A DNA stretch of 64,000 bases from Actinoallomurus iriomotensis (lineage in GTDB: Bacteria > Actinomycetota > Actinomycetes > Streptosporangiales > Streptosporangiaceae): positions 99,454-163,453 of the forward strand of contig NZ_BSTJ01000013.1 of NCBI RefSeq assembly GCF_030269445.1, written 5' to 3'. The notes below the pieces were generated by a model. That model was not told the DNA's origin. It saw only the letters and a program-made list of their open reading frames with translations, and made no database searches. A program made the position numbers and the translations under genes. Positions 1 through 7,532 of this stretch are shown piece by piece (the first letter of the stretch is position 1; every line of letters starts with the position of its first letter).

Positions 1-585
1 CGGCTCGCGTTCGTCGCGGCACTGCAGCGGCTGACCCCGATGCAGCGCGCCGTGCTGCTGCTGCGCGAGGTCATCGGCTGGCGCGCACGCGAAGTCGCCG
101 ACCTTCTCGGCGTGACCGAGAACGCGGTGAACGCGCTGCTGCGGCGTGGCCGCGCGGCCATGCCGTCGCCCCGCCCGGCCCCGTCCGAGACGGACCTGGA
201 CGGTGAGCGGCGCGCCCTGCTCGGCCGTTACATCAGCGCGTTCGAGCGGTTCGACATCACGGCGCTGGTACGGCTGCTCCACGACGACGCGACCCTGTCG
301 ATGCCGCCGTACGCGCTCTGGTTGCGCGGCGCCCCTGCGGTGGTGTCCTGGCTCAGGTCGCGGGAGGCGGTCTGCCGTGGGGGTGCGCTGGTTCCCGTCC
401 AGGTCAACGGCGGCGTGGGCGTGGCGCAGTACCGGCGCGACGACTCCGGCCTGCGCGCGTTCGCCCTTCAGGTCGTCGAGACCTCGGCCGGACGCGTCAC
501 CGGCCTGCACGTGTTCCTGCTCCCCGAACTGTTCCCGCTCTTCGGCCTCACCGAAAGGATTCCCGACCAGAAAGCACACGGATAG
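1..585 (+). CDS. Sigma-70 family RNA polymerase sigma factor with SnoaL-like tail, 5' end cut by the window
   Basis: The frame is open from the first base, so the gene starts outside the window and only about 194 C-terminal residues are present. The first ~55 residues are sigma region 4: a helix-turn-helix reading LTPMQRAVLLLREV then REVADLLGVTENAVNALL, which binds the -35 element. After a Pro-rich linker comes an NTF2/SnoaL-like domain with the family marks DITALVRLLHDDATLSMPP, LWLRG and a terminal LPELFPLFGLTERIP. This matches the ECF-like SigG/SigJ-type factors, in which the SnoaL domain modulates activity in place of a classical anti-sigma factor. Regions 2 and 3 are not visible. The last ~45 coding bases recur at 42401-42445. 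Its target promoters cannot be told from this fragment. Confidence 0.85.
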   Translation, partial: RLAFVAALQRLTPMQRAVLLLREVIGWRAREVADLLGVTENAVNALLRRGRAAMPSPRPAPSETDLDGERRALLGRYISAFERFDITALVRLLHDDATLSMPPYALWLRGAPAVVSWLRSREAVCRGGALVPVQVNGGVGVAQYRRDDSGLRAFALQVVETSAGRVTGLHVFLLPELFPLFGLTERIPDQKAHG

Positions 586-910
586 GCGCGGCGAAAGAGG
601 CGGGCGAGCAGCTGATCGACCGGAGCAGCGGGCGGCGACTGTTGCGGACACGCATGAACATCGTCGGGTTCGACACGTACGCACGGCCATCGACAAAGAC
701 GGCTCTCCTGGCCGCGACCGGGTGCGTGACCGAGGGAGTGCAGGGCTCACGCTGCACCAAGCCGCGACTCTTCGCGGTTAACTGGTGATCACGAAGATGA
801 GATGGCTGGAGTCGACCGCTCCGGTTTGTGTTTGAGCGCGGTCGAACTTCTAACGTCATGGATGTGCCGGCGCGGAGCCGGCCACCACGGCGAAGGATCA
901 AGGAGTCAGG
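586..910. other. Intergenic region, no convincing gene
   Basis: This 325-base gap separates the sigma factor from the decarboxylase-like gene. One frame stays open for about 60 codons up to a stop near 786, but it has no start codon with a ribosome-binding site and resembles nothing I recognise. It could be the remnant of a lost gene. The 3' part holds the inverted repeat listed separately and an AAGGAG ribosome-binding site just before 911. Confidence 0.5.
813..844 (+). promoter_or_regulatory. Imperfect inverted repeat, possible operator/promoter
   Basis: The arms CGACCGCTC (813-821) and GAGCGCGGTCG (834-844) are near-complementary around a 12-base T/G-rich centre. They lie about 70 bases before the start at 911. 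A TAACGT-like -10 hexamer follows near 851. The position suits a repressor site, but no cognate regulator is adjacent. Confidence 0.3.
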
Positions 911-1306
911 ATGACCCGCGAAGAGAAGTACGAGCACGGCCTCAACGTTCTGCGGCAGATCGACGGCGAGGCCGGGCAGAAGGTCGTCGACTCGCTCGCC
1001 GACATCTCGCCCGAGCTCGCCCACCAGGTCGTCGCCTGGGGATTCGGCGAGATCTACGCCCGCCCCGGCCTGGCCCCGCGCGACCGGCAACTGGTGACGC
1101 TCGGCATCCTCACCGCGCTCGGCGGAGCGGAGCCGCAGCTCGAAGTGCATATCAACGCCGCGCTCAACGTCGGCCTGACGGCGCAGGAGATCGTCGAGGC
1201 GCTGCTCCACTCGGCCGGCTACTGCGGCTTCCCCCGGGCCCTGAACGCGACGTTCGTCGCCAAGAAGGTGTTCGCCGAACGTGGCCTGCTCCCCGTCGAG
1301 ATGTGA
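911..1306 (+). CDS. Carboxymuconolactone decarboxylase family protein
   Basis: This 131-residue protein has the size and all-helical pattern of 4-carboxymuconolactone decarboxylase/AhpD-like proteins. Visible family marks are the LAPRDRQLVTLGILTALGG helix, LEVHINAALNVGLT with the conserved His, the GYCGFP segment with its Cys, and a C-terminal ALNATFVAKKVF. The family includes true gamma-carboxymuconolactone decarboxylases of the beta-ketoadipate pathway and thiol peroxidase-type AhpD proteins. The single Cys in place of a CxxC favours a decarboxylase or accessory isomerase-like role over AhpD. The start is the ATG preceded by AAGGAG at a good distance. No aromatic-catabolism genes are adjacent, so the substrate is unknown. 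Confidence 0.85.
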   Translation: MTREEKYEHGLNVLRQIDGEAGQKVVDSLADISPELAHQVVAWGFGEIYARPGLAPRDRQLVTLGILTALGGAEPQLEVHINAALNVGLTAQEIVEALLHSAGYCGFPRALNATFVAKKVFAERGLLPVEM

Positions 1307-1309
1307 GCT

Positions 1310-1900
1310 CGCGGCGGCACCGCCGTTCCGCGGCTCGTGTCTCGCCGGTTCGGCCCTTGGCCAGGCATCGGCGAGCCGTACGACGGCCCGGTCACGCAGC
1401 CGTTCGAGCTACGCCAGTAACGCCTTGATCTAGGCCTCGTCCAGCAGGTCGCGCGAGCTCGCCTCACCCGCGACGAACTCGGCCGAGGCGTTACCGCCGG
1501 GCGGTGGGACGTTGCCGTTGACCAGGAAGTAGGAGAGCAGACCCGCGATCTCCTCGCCGTGCCGAGAACCGCTCCAGTTCCCGCCGCGCGGTGGCCGCGC
1601 CGAGCGCGTAGGCGCGCTCGCCGGTGGTGGACCGGTTGAGCGGGCCGTCCAGGGCCATTGCCCGGATCCGGCGGGGGGGAAAGTGCCGCATGGTGCTGCC
1701 CGACAGCACCGGCGCCGACGAACGTCAGCACGCTGATCCGCTCTTGTCCCAGCACCGCCCGCACCGCGTCCCGATCACGCCCTTGGGCGTCCACATCGAG
1801 GTGGCGGACCAAGGCGCCGCTGTTCGCGCGGAGCCGGCGTACAGTGCCCGGTTGTCCTTGACCAGATCGGCGTACTCGGCATTACTGCGAGGGAACATGT
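1310..1900 (-). pseudogene. Decayed alpha/beta hydrolase (TAP-like family)
   Basis: Pieces of a serine hydrolase of the actinobacterial TAP/proline-peptidase-like type appear on the minus strand in different frames. In order they are: an N-terminal piece with EYADLVKDNRALYA (about 1898-1830), then LVRHLDVDAQGRDRDAVRAV and LGQERISVLTF (1810-1725), then RIRAMALDGPLNRSTTGERA (about 1680-1610), then LERFSARRG followed by IAGLLSYFLVNGNVPPPGGN (to about 1490). Frame changes separate the pieces and in-frame stops occur near 1430 and 1410. The nucleophile elbow (GxSxG) is not recognisable. It cannot make an intact enzyme. The family assignment is by pattern of the fragments. Confidence 0.55.
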
Positions 1901-2121
1901 CTACCGGACCGTGGCCTTACCGCAGTCCAGCGCGGTCGTGTCGGCCCGGCCTCCGGATGTGCGGCCGACGCCATTCGAGACCTCATTGTCGAATCGCGCC
2001 TCGGCGTGACGCGTCAGGGTAGGCGCGACCTCAACGTTGCCTGATCATCGCCCGTCACCCTGAGATAATGCCGTTCCCGCTGGAAGACCGGCGTCCGGCC
2101 GGCCGTGCGACGTCGATTGTT

Positions 2122-2149
2122 TTGCGTTCGTACTCCCTGTGGGTATATC
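2122..2149 (+). promoter_or_regulatory. Candidate promoter of the LuxR-family regulator
   Basis: TTGCGT (2122-2127) and TATATC (2144-2149) are spaced by 16 bases in an AT-richer stretch about 100 bases upstream of the regulator start. The match is moderate and not unique. Confidence 0.25.
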
Positions 2150-2247
2150 GAGGTACTACCGCGCGATGACGCTTTCTCCATCGTCGAATCCGTAGAGTTC
2201 TCGACCTGGGCGCGGCGCTTTGGCCGCCGGATCTCGCAAAGGGTGAC

Positions 2248-5130
2248 ATGCGACTCGTGAAATCCCCCAGAACAGCGGAGCTGGCGGCGGTCGAGCGGAC
2301 GCTGCGCGCCGCGGCGTCCGGGCAGGGCGGTGCGCTCCTCATTCGTGGTGAGGCGGGCATCGGCAAGACGGAGTTGATCGGACGGGTACTGGACAGGGCG
2401 GAGGGGCTGCGGCGACTCCGCACCGTCGGAAGGGAGTTCGACACCGAGCTCCCGTTCACCGCGCTGCACGAGCTCTGCCAGCCGCTGCTTCCCTACCTGG
2501 AGACGCTGCCCGGCCCGCAGCGGGCCGCCGTGGAAGTGGCCTTCGCACTGCGGGACGGCACGACGCCGGACCGCTTCCGGCTCTCTGTCGCCGTGCTCGG
2601 CCTGCTGTCGGCCGCCGCCGAGGAGCAGCCGATCGTCTGCGCGGTCGATGACGCGCAGTGGCTCGATCCCGCCTCGGCACAGGTCCTGGCGTTCGTCGCG
2701 CGGCGCGTCGAGCACGATCCGGTCGCGTTCCTGTTCGCGGTCCGGGAGCCCGGAGTGCCCGCCCTGCTCGACGGGCTGCCCGAGCTCAGCCTCACCGGGC
2801 TCGGCAAGGAGGACGCGCTCGCGCTGCTGACCTCCCGGCTGCGTACGCCGCTGGACGAGCGGGTTCGTGACCAGATCATCGCCGAGGCGCGCGGCAACCC
2901 CCTGGCCCTGCTCGAACTGCCGCGGAGCGTGGGCACCGCGGAGCTGGCCGGCGGCTTCGGTCTGCCCAACGCGCTCCCGGTGCCCGCGCGTATCGAAGCC
3001 GGGTACCGCGAGCGTCTGGCCACTCTGCCCGAGGACACCCGGCGGCTGCTCCTGCTGGCGGCGGCCGAGCCCCTCGGCGATCCGGTGTTGCTGTGGCGGG
3101 CGGCCGAGGAGATGGACATCCCATCGGAGGCCGCCGACCCGGCCGCGGCCGCCGGCCTGCTGGACATCGGCGTCCGCGTGCGGTTCCGGCATCCGCTGGT
3201 CCGGTCGGCGATCTACCGGGCGGCAGCACCGGAGGATCGCCGCACCGCGCACCGCGTGCTGGCCGGCATCACCGACCCGCTCGTGGACCCGGACCGCCGG
3301 GCGTGGCACCGTGGCCAGTCGGTGCTTCTGCCCGATGAGGGCATCGCGGCCGAACTGGAACGCGCGGCCGAACGGGCGTCCGCCCGCGGTGGCATCGCCG
3401 CCGCGGCCGGGTTCCTCGAACGCGCCACGGTCCTGACCCCCGATCCGGCCCGCCGGGCCGAACGCGCCTTCGAAGCGGCTGACCGTAAGCACTGGGCCGG
3501 GGACCACGAAGCCGCGGCCGGCCTCCTGGCCACCGCCAAGGCGGGCCCGAACGACGAACGGCAGCAGGTGCTGATCGAACTGCTGGCCGCGAGAATGTCG
3601 ATCGGCGCCGGACCCGGGACCAAGGATCCGACCGCGGCGCTCGAAGGGGCGCAGAGGCTGAAGGCGTACGACCGGCAGAGGGCCCACGGGGTCTTCACCG
3701 CCGGGTTCGTCACGGCGATGCGCGCCGGCCGCCTCGGACGTCCGGGGCTGTTGGCCGACACCGCACGTCAGCTGGCGAAGACACTGGAGGAGTCGTCCGG
3801 CGAGTACCCGAAACTGCGGAACCTCTTGCTGAGGGCACTGATCAGCCGAGAGACCGAGGGATACGCGAAGGCCGTTCCGTCATTGCGGGAGGCGGTCGGC
3901 GCCTATCTGTCCGCGAGCGAGCAGGGGGATCATTACCTCCACTGGGCCACGCTGGCCGCCGCGACGGCGATGGACCTGTGGCAGCACGACGACTGGCGCA
4001 CGCTGTGCGAACGTCAGGTGCTGCTCATCCACCGCACGGGCACACTCCTCGCACTGCCGAGCGCGTTGCACTATCTCGCCTACGCGCACATCCTCGCCGG
4101 TGAGTTCCAGGACGCCGAGGCACTGGTCGCGCAGGCCTTCACGTTCGATCCCAGCGGGAACCCCAGCGGCCCGCCGTTCGGAGATCTGCTGCTCCGGGCC
4201 TGGCGCGGTGACGAGGAGGGGACCGCCGCCTTGGCCGAACGGGTGACCGACTCGGCGCGAAAGAGCGGCGAGGGTCACGGCCTGTCGGTGGTCGACGGCG
4301 CGAACGCCGTGCTCTTCAACGGCATCGGCCGGTACGACGCCGCCTATGAGGCGGCCGCCGAGGTCTGCCAGTACGACGAGGTCGGATTCCTCTCCTTCAT
4401 CCCGCACGAACTCGTGGAGGCCGCCGCGCGCAGTGGGCGGCATCGGCTCGCCAAGCCGGTGCTGGAGAGGTTCGCCGAGCGAACCGACACGAGCGGCACC
4501 GACCTGGCGATCGGCCTGCAGCTGTACGCGCGTGCCCTACTCGCCGACGACACGTCCGCCGAGGATCTCTACCGGGAGGCGATCGACCGGCTGTCCCGTA
4601 CGAGCGCCACGGTCTACCTCGCCCGCGCCCATCTGATCTACGGGGAGTGGCTGCGCCGTACGGCCAGACGCGGTGACGCCCGGGCCCAGCTGCGCATCGC
4701 CTACGAGAAGCTGTCCGGGATGGGCGCCGCCGGCTTCGCCGGACGTGCCGCCCGTGAACTGTCCGCCTGCGGTGAGCGCCCGCACCGGCCCGCCGCTTCA
4801 CCACGTGACCTGCTCACCCCGCAGGAGCTCCAGATCGCCCGCCTCGTCGCCGGCGGCGCGACCTCCAAGGAGGCCGCCGCACAGCTGTTCCTGAGCCCCC
4901 GCACGGTCCACGCCCACCTGCGCAACATCTTCAAGAAACTCGGGATCACCTCCCGCCTGCAACTGCGCGACCTGCGGCTGGACTCGCCTGAGGGCTCTCG
5001 CCAGGCTCAGGACCCGCATCCCGGGGACGGCCCGGAGGGATCCGACGATCTTCGTGAGCCGGAGCATCCGGACGACGGCGTCGTCGGCGAAGCCGAGCCC
5101 GAGAACCGGCGCGATCCCGGTCGCCTCTGA
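2248..5130 (+). CDS. LuxR-family transcriptional regulator with AAA ATPase domain (LAL type)
   Basis: This 960-residue protein has the three-part LAL architecture. An N-terminal STAND-type ATPase carries Walker A GEAGIGKT (residues 34-41) and a Walker B-like CAVDDAQWLD (about 135). A long helical middle of about 550 residues resembles TPR/MalT-like sensing regions. A C-terminal LuxR helix-turn-helix (LTPQELQIARLVAGGATSKE, then LSPRTVHAHLRNIFKKLGI) lies around residues 852-905. An unusual ~55-residue acidic tail follows the DNA-binding domain. The ATG is preceded by AAAGGGTG. LAL proteins are usually pathway-specific activators of nearby clusters. Its position 278 bases before the T7SS operon, in the same direction, makes it the likely regulator of that operon; this is inference from context. 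Confidence 0.9.
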   Translation: MRLVKSPRTAELAAVERTLRAAASGQGGALLIRGEAGIGKTELIGRVLDRAEGLRRLRTVGREFDTELPFTALHELCQPLLPYLETLPGPQRAAVEVAFALRDGTTPDRFRLSVAVLGLLSAAAEEQPIVCAVDDAQWLDPASAQVLAFVARRVEHDPVAFLFAVREPGVPALLDGLPELSLTGLGKEDALALLTSRLRTPLDERVRDQIIAEARGNPLALLELPRSVGTAELAGGFGLPNALPVPARIEAGYRERLATLPEDTRRLLLLAAAEPLGDPVLLWRAAEEMDIPSEAADPAAAAGLLDIGVRVRFRHPLVRSAIYRAAAPEDRRTAHRVLAGITDPLVDPDRRAWHRGQSVLLPDEGIAAELERAAERASARGGIAAAAGFLERATVLTPDPARRAERAFEAADRKHWAGDHEAAAGLLATAKAGPNDERQQVLIELLAARMSIGAGPGTKDPTAALEGAQRLKAYDRQRAHGVFTAGFVTAMRAGRLGRPGLLADTARQLAKTLEESSGEYPKLRNLLLRALISRETEGYAKAVPSLREAVGAYLSASEQGDHYLHWATLAAATAMDLWQHDDWRTLCERQVLLIHRTGTLLALPSALHYLAYAHILAGEFQDAEALVAQAFTFDPSGNPSGPPFGDLLLRAWRGDEEGTAALAERVTDSARKSGEGHGLSVVDGANAVLFNGIGRYDAAYEAAAEVCQYDEVGFLSFIPHELVEAAARSGRHRLAKPVLERFAERTDTSGTDLAIGLQLYARALLADDTSAEDLYREAIDRLSRTSATVYLARAHLIYGEWLRRTARRGDARAQLRIAYEKLSGMGAAGFAGRAARELSACGERPHRPAASPRDLLTPQELQIARLVAGGATSKEAAAQLFLSPRTVHAHLRNIFKKLGITSRLQLRDLRLDSPEGSRQAQDPHPGDGPEGSDDLREPEHPDDGVVGEAEPENRRDPGRL

Positions 5131-5166
5131 GCGACTGCTCGCACGCGAAGGTCCGGCGGCGCCGGC

Positions 5167-5206
5167 TAGGCAATGCCGACCGCGTGAAATAGGCAACGTT
5201 GCCGAT
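5167..5206 (+). promoter_or_regulatory. Two TAGGCAA repeats with a perfect GGCAACGTTGCC palindrome upstream of the T7SS operon
   Basis: TAGGCAATGCCGAC (5167-5180) and TAGGCAACGTTGCCGAT (5190-5206) begin 23 bases apart, about two helical turns. The second contains the perfect 12-base palindrome GGCAACGTTGCC (5192-5203). They lie about 200-240 bases before the first WXG100 gene and just after the LAL regulator. They are good candidates for its binding site. No promoter hexamers are convincing here. Confidence 0.4.
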
Positions 5207-5408
5207 ATCCCCCGCCGACCTGGCGAAGCCACACTCGATCCATGCCTGCCCTACGGCTCGGCGAGCGTGCCGCGCACCGGCGGTTCCGTCCCGCTGCCGA
5301 AGACCGACGGGCGGGACGAGAACCGTGCGGGCACGCGACCGGCCGGGAGCCGACCGCCCGCCCCCGTACGGCCTCTGACGACCTCTTCTGTGTGAAAGGC
5401 GGCCTGCC

Positions 5409-5777
5409 ATGGCGAATCCACCATCGGTGACCGTGGGCGGAGTGACGTATCACGTCACCCCCGAGTACCTGGCCAACGCGGCGTCGGACACGAGCAACAC
5501 GGCGGAACAGATCCGCACGCAGCTGGCCGAGCTCAAGACCTACGTCAACAGCCTCGAAGAGGTCTGGAGGGGCATCGCGCACAACCGCTTCACGGCGCTG
5601 ATGGCCGAGTACGACATCCTCGCGAACATGCTGCACGACGCGCTGGCGGGCATCGCCGGCGGACTGCACGGCAACTACGTCAACTACCGCGACTCCGAAC
5701 AGCAGAACATCACCAACCTGCAGAACATCGAGGCGGGCATGCCGGGCGGCCACACCGTCGTGGCCAACCTGGGCTGA
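5409..5777 (+). CDS. WXG100 family T7SS substrate (ESAT-6-like), first gene of the operon
   Basis: This is a 122-residue protein of the WXG100 superfamily: two helices joined by a WxG turn, here EEVWRGIA near residue 54. The helices are long, and the second carries a YVNYRDSEQQNITNL segment of the kind seen before the secretion tail. A short beta-prone N-terminus (VTVGGVTYHVTPEYL) precedes the first helix. WXG100 proteins are exported as dimers through EccC-powered T7SS. The ATG is preceded by an AAAGG stretch. It heads the operon with a second small WXG100-type gene 32 bases downstream, the usual arrangement for a heterodimer pair. Confidence 0.88.
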   Translation: MANPPSVTVGGVTYHVTPEYLANAASDTSNTAEQIRTQLAELKTYVNSLEEVWRGIAHNRFTALMAEYDILANMLHDALAGIAGGLHGNYVNYRDSEQQNITNLQNIEAGMPGGHTVVANLG

Positions 5778-5809
5778 CGACGTCCCCACGGAACCGAGGA
5801 GAGCGGAAC

Positions 5810-6124
5810 ATGGCCGATATCGACGGCAGTGACATCTACGTCGGCGAGGGGCTGGGGGCCGCCGGCGGCGTGATCAACGCGCGCGCCGGTCAGATCGCCG
5901 GTGAGCTGGAGGCATTGAAGAGCAAGCTCGCGCCCCTGCAGGACGCGTGGAACAAGAGCCAGGCGGCGGACTACTACCAGGGCCTGCAGCAGGAATGGAA
6001 CATCGCCGCCGAGGGACTCTTCGGCCCGGAGGGGGTCCTGGGAGAGATAGCCCAGGCCATGAACGTCAACTGGGGCAACTACACCGACGCGGAGTGGGCG
6101 AACATCCAGACCTGGAAGCACTGA
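5810..6124 (+). CDS. WXG100-like small secreted protein, probable partner of the upstream gene
   Basis: This 104-residue helical protein is the right size for an ESAT-6/CFP-10-type partner. The turn between the helices reads LQDAWNKSQAADYYQGL, so the Trp is kept but the Gly of WxG is not, as in some CFP-10-side partners. The C-terminus (NWGNYTDAEWANIQTWKH) is aromatic and could hold the secretion signal. Its start follows a GAGGAGAG ribosome-binding site. It sits between the first WXG100 gene and eccD. Dimerisation with the upstream product is inferred from gene pairing. Confidence 0.78.
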   Translation: MADIDGSDIYVGEGLGAAGGVINARAGQIAGELEALKSKLAPLQDAWNKSQAADYYQGLQQEWNIAAEGLFGPEGVLGEIAQAMNVNWGNYTDAEWANIQTWKH

Positions 6125-6169
6125 CCACGGCCGCGGATCCGATGAAATCGAGAAGGCGAGGTTCCTCCG

Positions 6170-7528
6170 GTGGCCGATGAACGGTGCCGGATCACCGTCG
6201 TAGGCGAGCGCAGGAGCGTCGACCTGGCGGTGCCGGCCCACACACCGATCGTGGAGTACGCCCCGATGCTGGCCGACATCTGCGGGCAGGCGGACTCGGA
6301 CGCGATGCCTGCGGCCTGGTCGCTCGCGCCGGCCGGGGGTGCTCCGTTCGAACCAGGCCAGTCGCTCGGCGACGTCGGCGTACTGGACGGCGAGACGCTG
6401 TACCTGCAGGACGTGCTCCAGGGCGAGTGGGACGGCCCGGTCGCCGCCGAGATCGCCGAGCAGGTCGCCGAACTCGACGATGACGGCATCGAGTGGAACG
6501 CCCGGACGCGGGCGTACACCACGCTCGTTCTCGGGCTTCTGATCGCGATGGCCGGGGGCGGCACGCTCGCTGCCGGAGCGTACGACGTGCCCGCGTTCGG
6601 GGGGGAGTTGTTCGCGACCGGCCTGGCCTTCGCGGCGCTCGCCCGGGTGGCAGAGGCGAAGGCGTGGCCGGTGCCCAGAGGGCTGCGGCTGGCCTTGGCC
6701 ATGGCCGCCTGCCCGTTCCTGGCGTTCGCGGCCCTGGCGTGGCCGTTGCCGGGCGCGGAGTCCCTGGCCGCGGCCACGGGCGGCGCGTCCGTCGGAGCGT
6801 TCGCGGCCTATCTGGCCGCGCCGGCGATCACCACACTGGTGCTGCAGCTGATCTGCGGGCTGGTGATGGTGCCGGCGGTCGCGCTCGCGGCCTTGGGCGC
6901 CGATCGGACCGAGTCCGCAGCGGTGGTCGCGGTGGCGGCGTTCTTCCTTCTCGGCGCGCTGCCGAGGATCGCGGCGCAGGCGGCGGCGGTGCCGCCCGGA
7001 CCCGCGCAGATGGATGACGTCGAGGTCACGGTACGGCGGATCCAACGGCTGCTGATCTTCCTGAACGCGGTGTGCTGCCTGGCGGTGGCCGGCTGCCTGG
7101 TGGTGCTGAGCGGTTCCGATGACTGGTTCGCGCTCGGGCTCGTGCTGTGCCTGAGCCTGGCACTGCTGTGCCGCGCGAACTCGTCACGGCTACGCGCGGT
7201 CGTCGCCACCGTCCTGGCCGGCGCCACGACCGGTCTGACGGCACTCACGCTGCGGGCGTCCGGTCACGTCCTTGGGCCGCACGGTCACCTGACCGCTGCG
7301 CACGTCCCCGGTTGGTCGGCTCCGCTGGCGACGCTCGCGGCCGGATTCCTGGTGATGTGGTGGGGGCTGTTGCTGTGCTTCCGCAGCTCCCTCCAGAGTG
7401 CCGACTTCGCCGAGCGGTGGAACTGGCCGGGACCGGTCGGCGGCTTCCTGGGCGCGCTGAGCGTGCCGCTGGCCGCCGGCGTGTTCGGCGTCTTCGACGT
7501 GCTCATGAAGGCCGGCGGACGGATGTGA
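6170..7528 (+). CDS. eccD: Type VII secretion integral membrane protein EccD
   Basis: This 452-residue protein has the EccD layout. An N-terminal ubiquitin-like (YukD) domain of about 100 residues (CRITVVGERRSVDLAVPAHT through GETLYLQDV) precedes about eleven hydrophobic helices from roughly residue 115 to the end. EccD dimers line the T7SS membrane channel and contact EccC through the ubiquitin-like domain. The start is the GTG at 6170 behind AAGGCGAGG; the first residues MADERCRITVVG align with the beginning of the YukD fold. It ends four bases before the next gene, so translation is probably coupled. Adjacent eccC-type ATPase and WXG100 genes confirm the assignment. EccB and EccE do not accompany it. 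Confidence 0.9.
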   Translation: MADERCRITVVGERRSVDLAVPAHTPIVEYAPMLADICGQADSDAMPAAWSLAPAGGAPFEPGQSLGDVGVLDGETLYLQDVLQGEWDGPVAAEIAEQVAELDDDGIEWNARTRAYTTLVLGLLIAMAGGGTLAAGAYDVPAFGGELFATGLAFAALARVAEAKAWPVPRGLRLALAMAACPFLAFAALAWPLPGAESLAAATGGASVGAFAAYLAAPAITTLVLQLICGLVMVPAVALAALGADRTESAAVVAVAAFFLLGALPRIAAQAAAVPPGPAQMDDVEVTVRRIQRLLIFLNAVCCLAVAGCLVVLSGSDDWFALGLVLCLSLALLCRANSSRLRAVVATVLAGATTGLTALTLRASGHVLGPHGHLTAAHVPGWSAPLATLAAGFLVMWWGLLLCFRSSLQSADFAERWNWPGPVGGFLGALSVPLAAGVFGVFDVLMKAGGRM

Positions 7529-7532
7529 CGCG

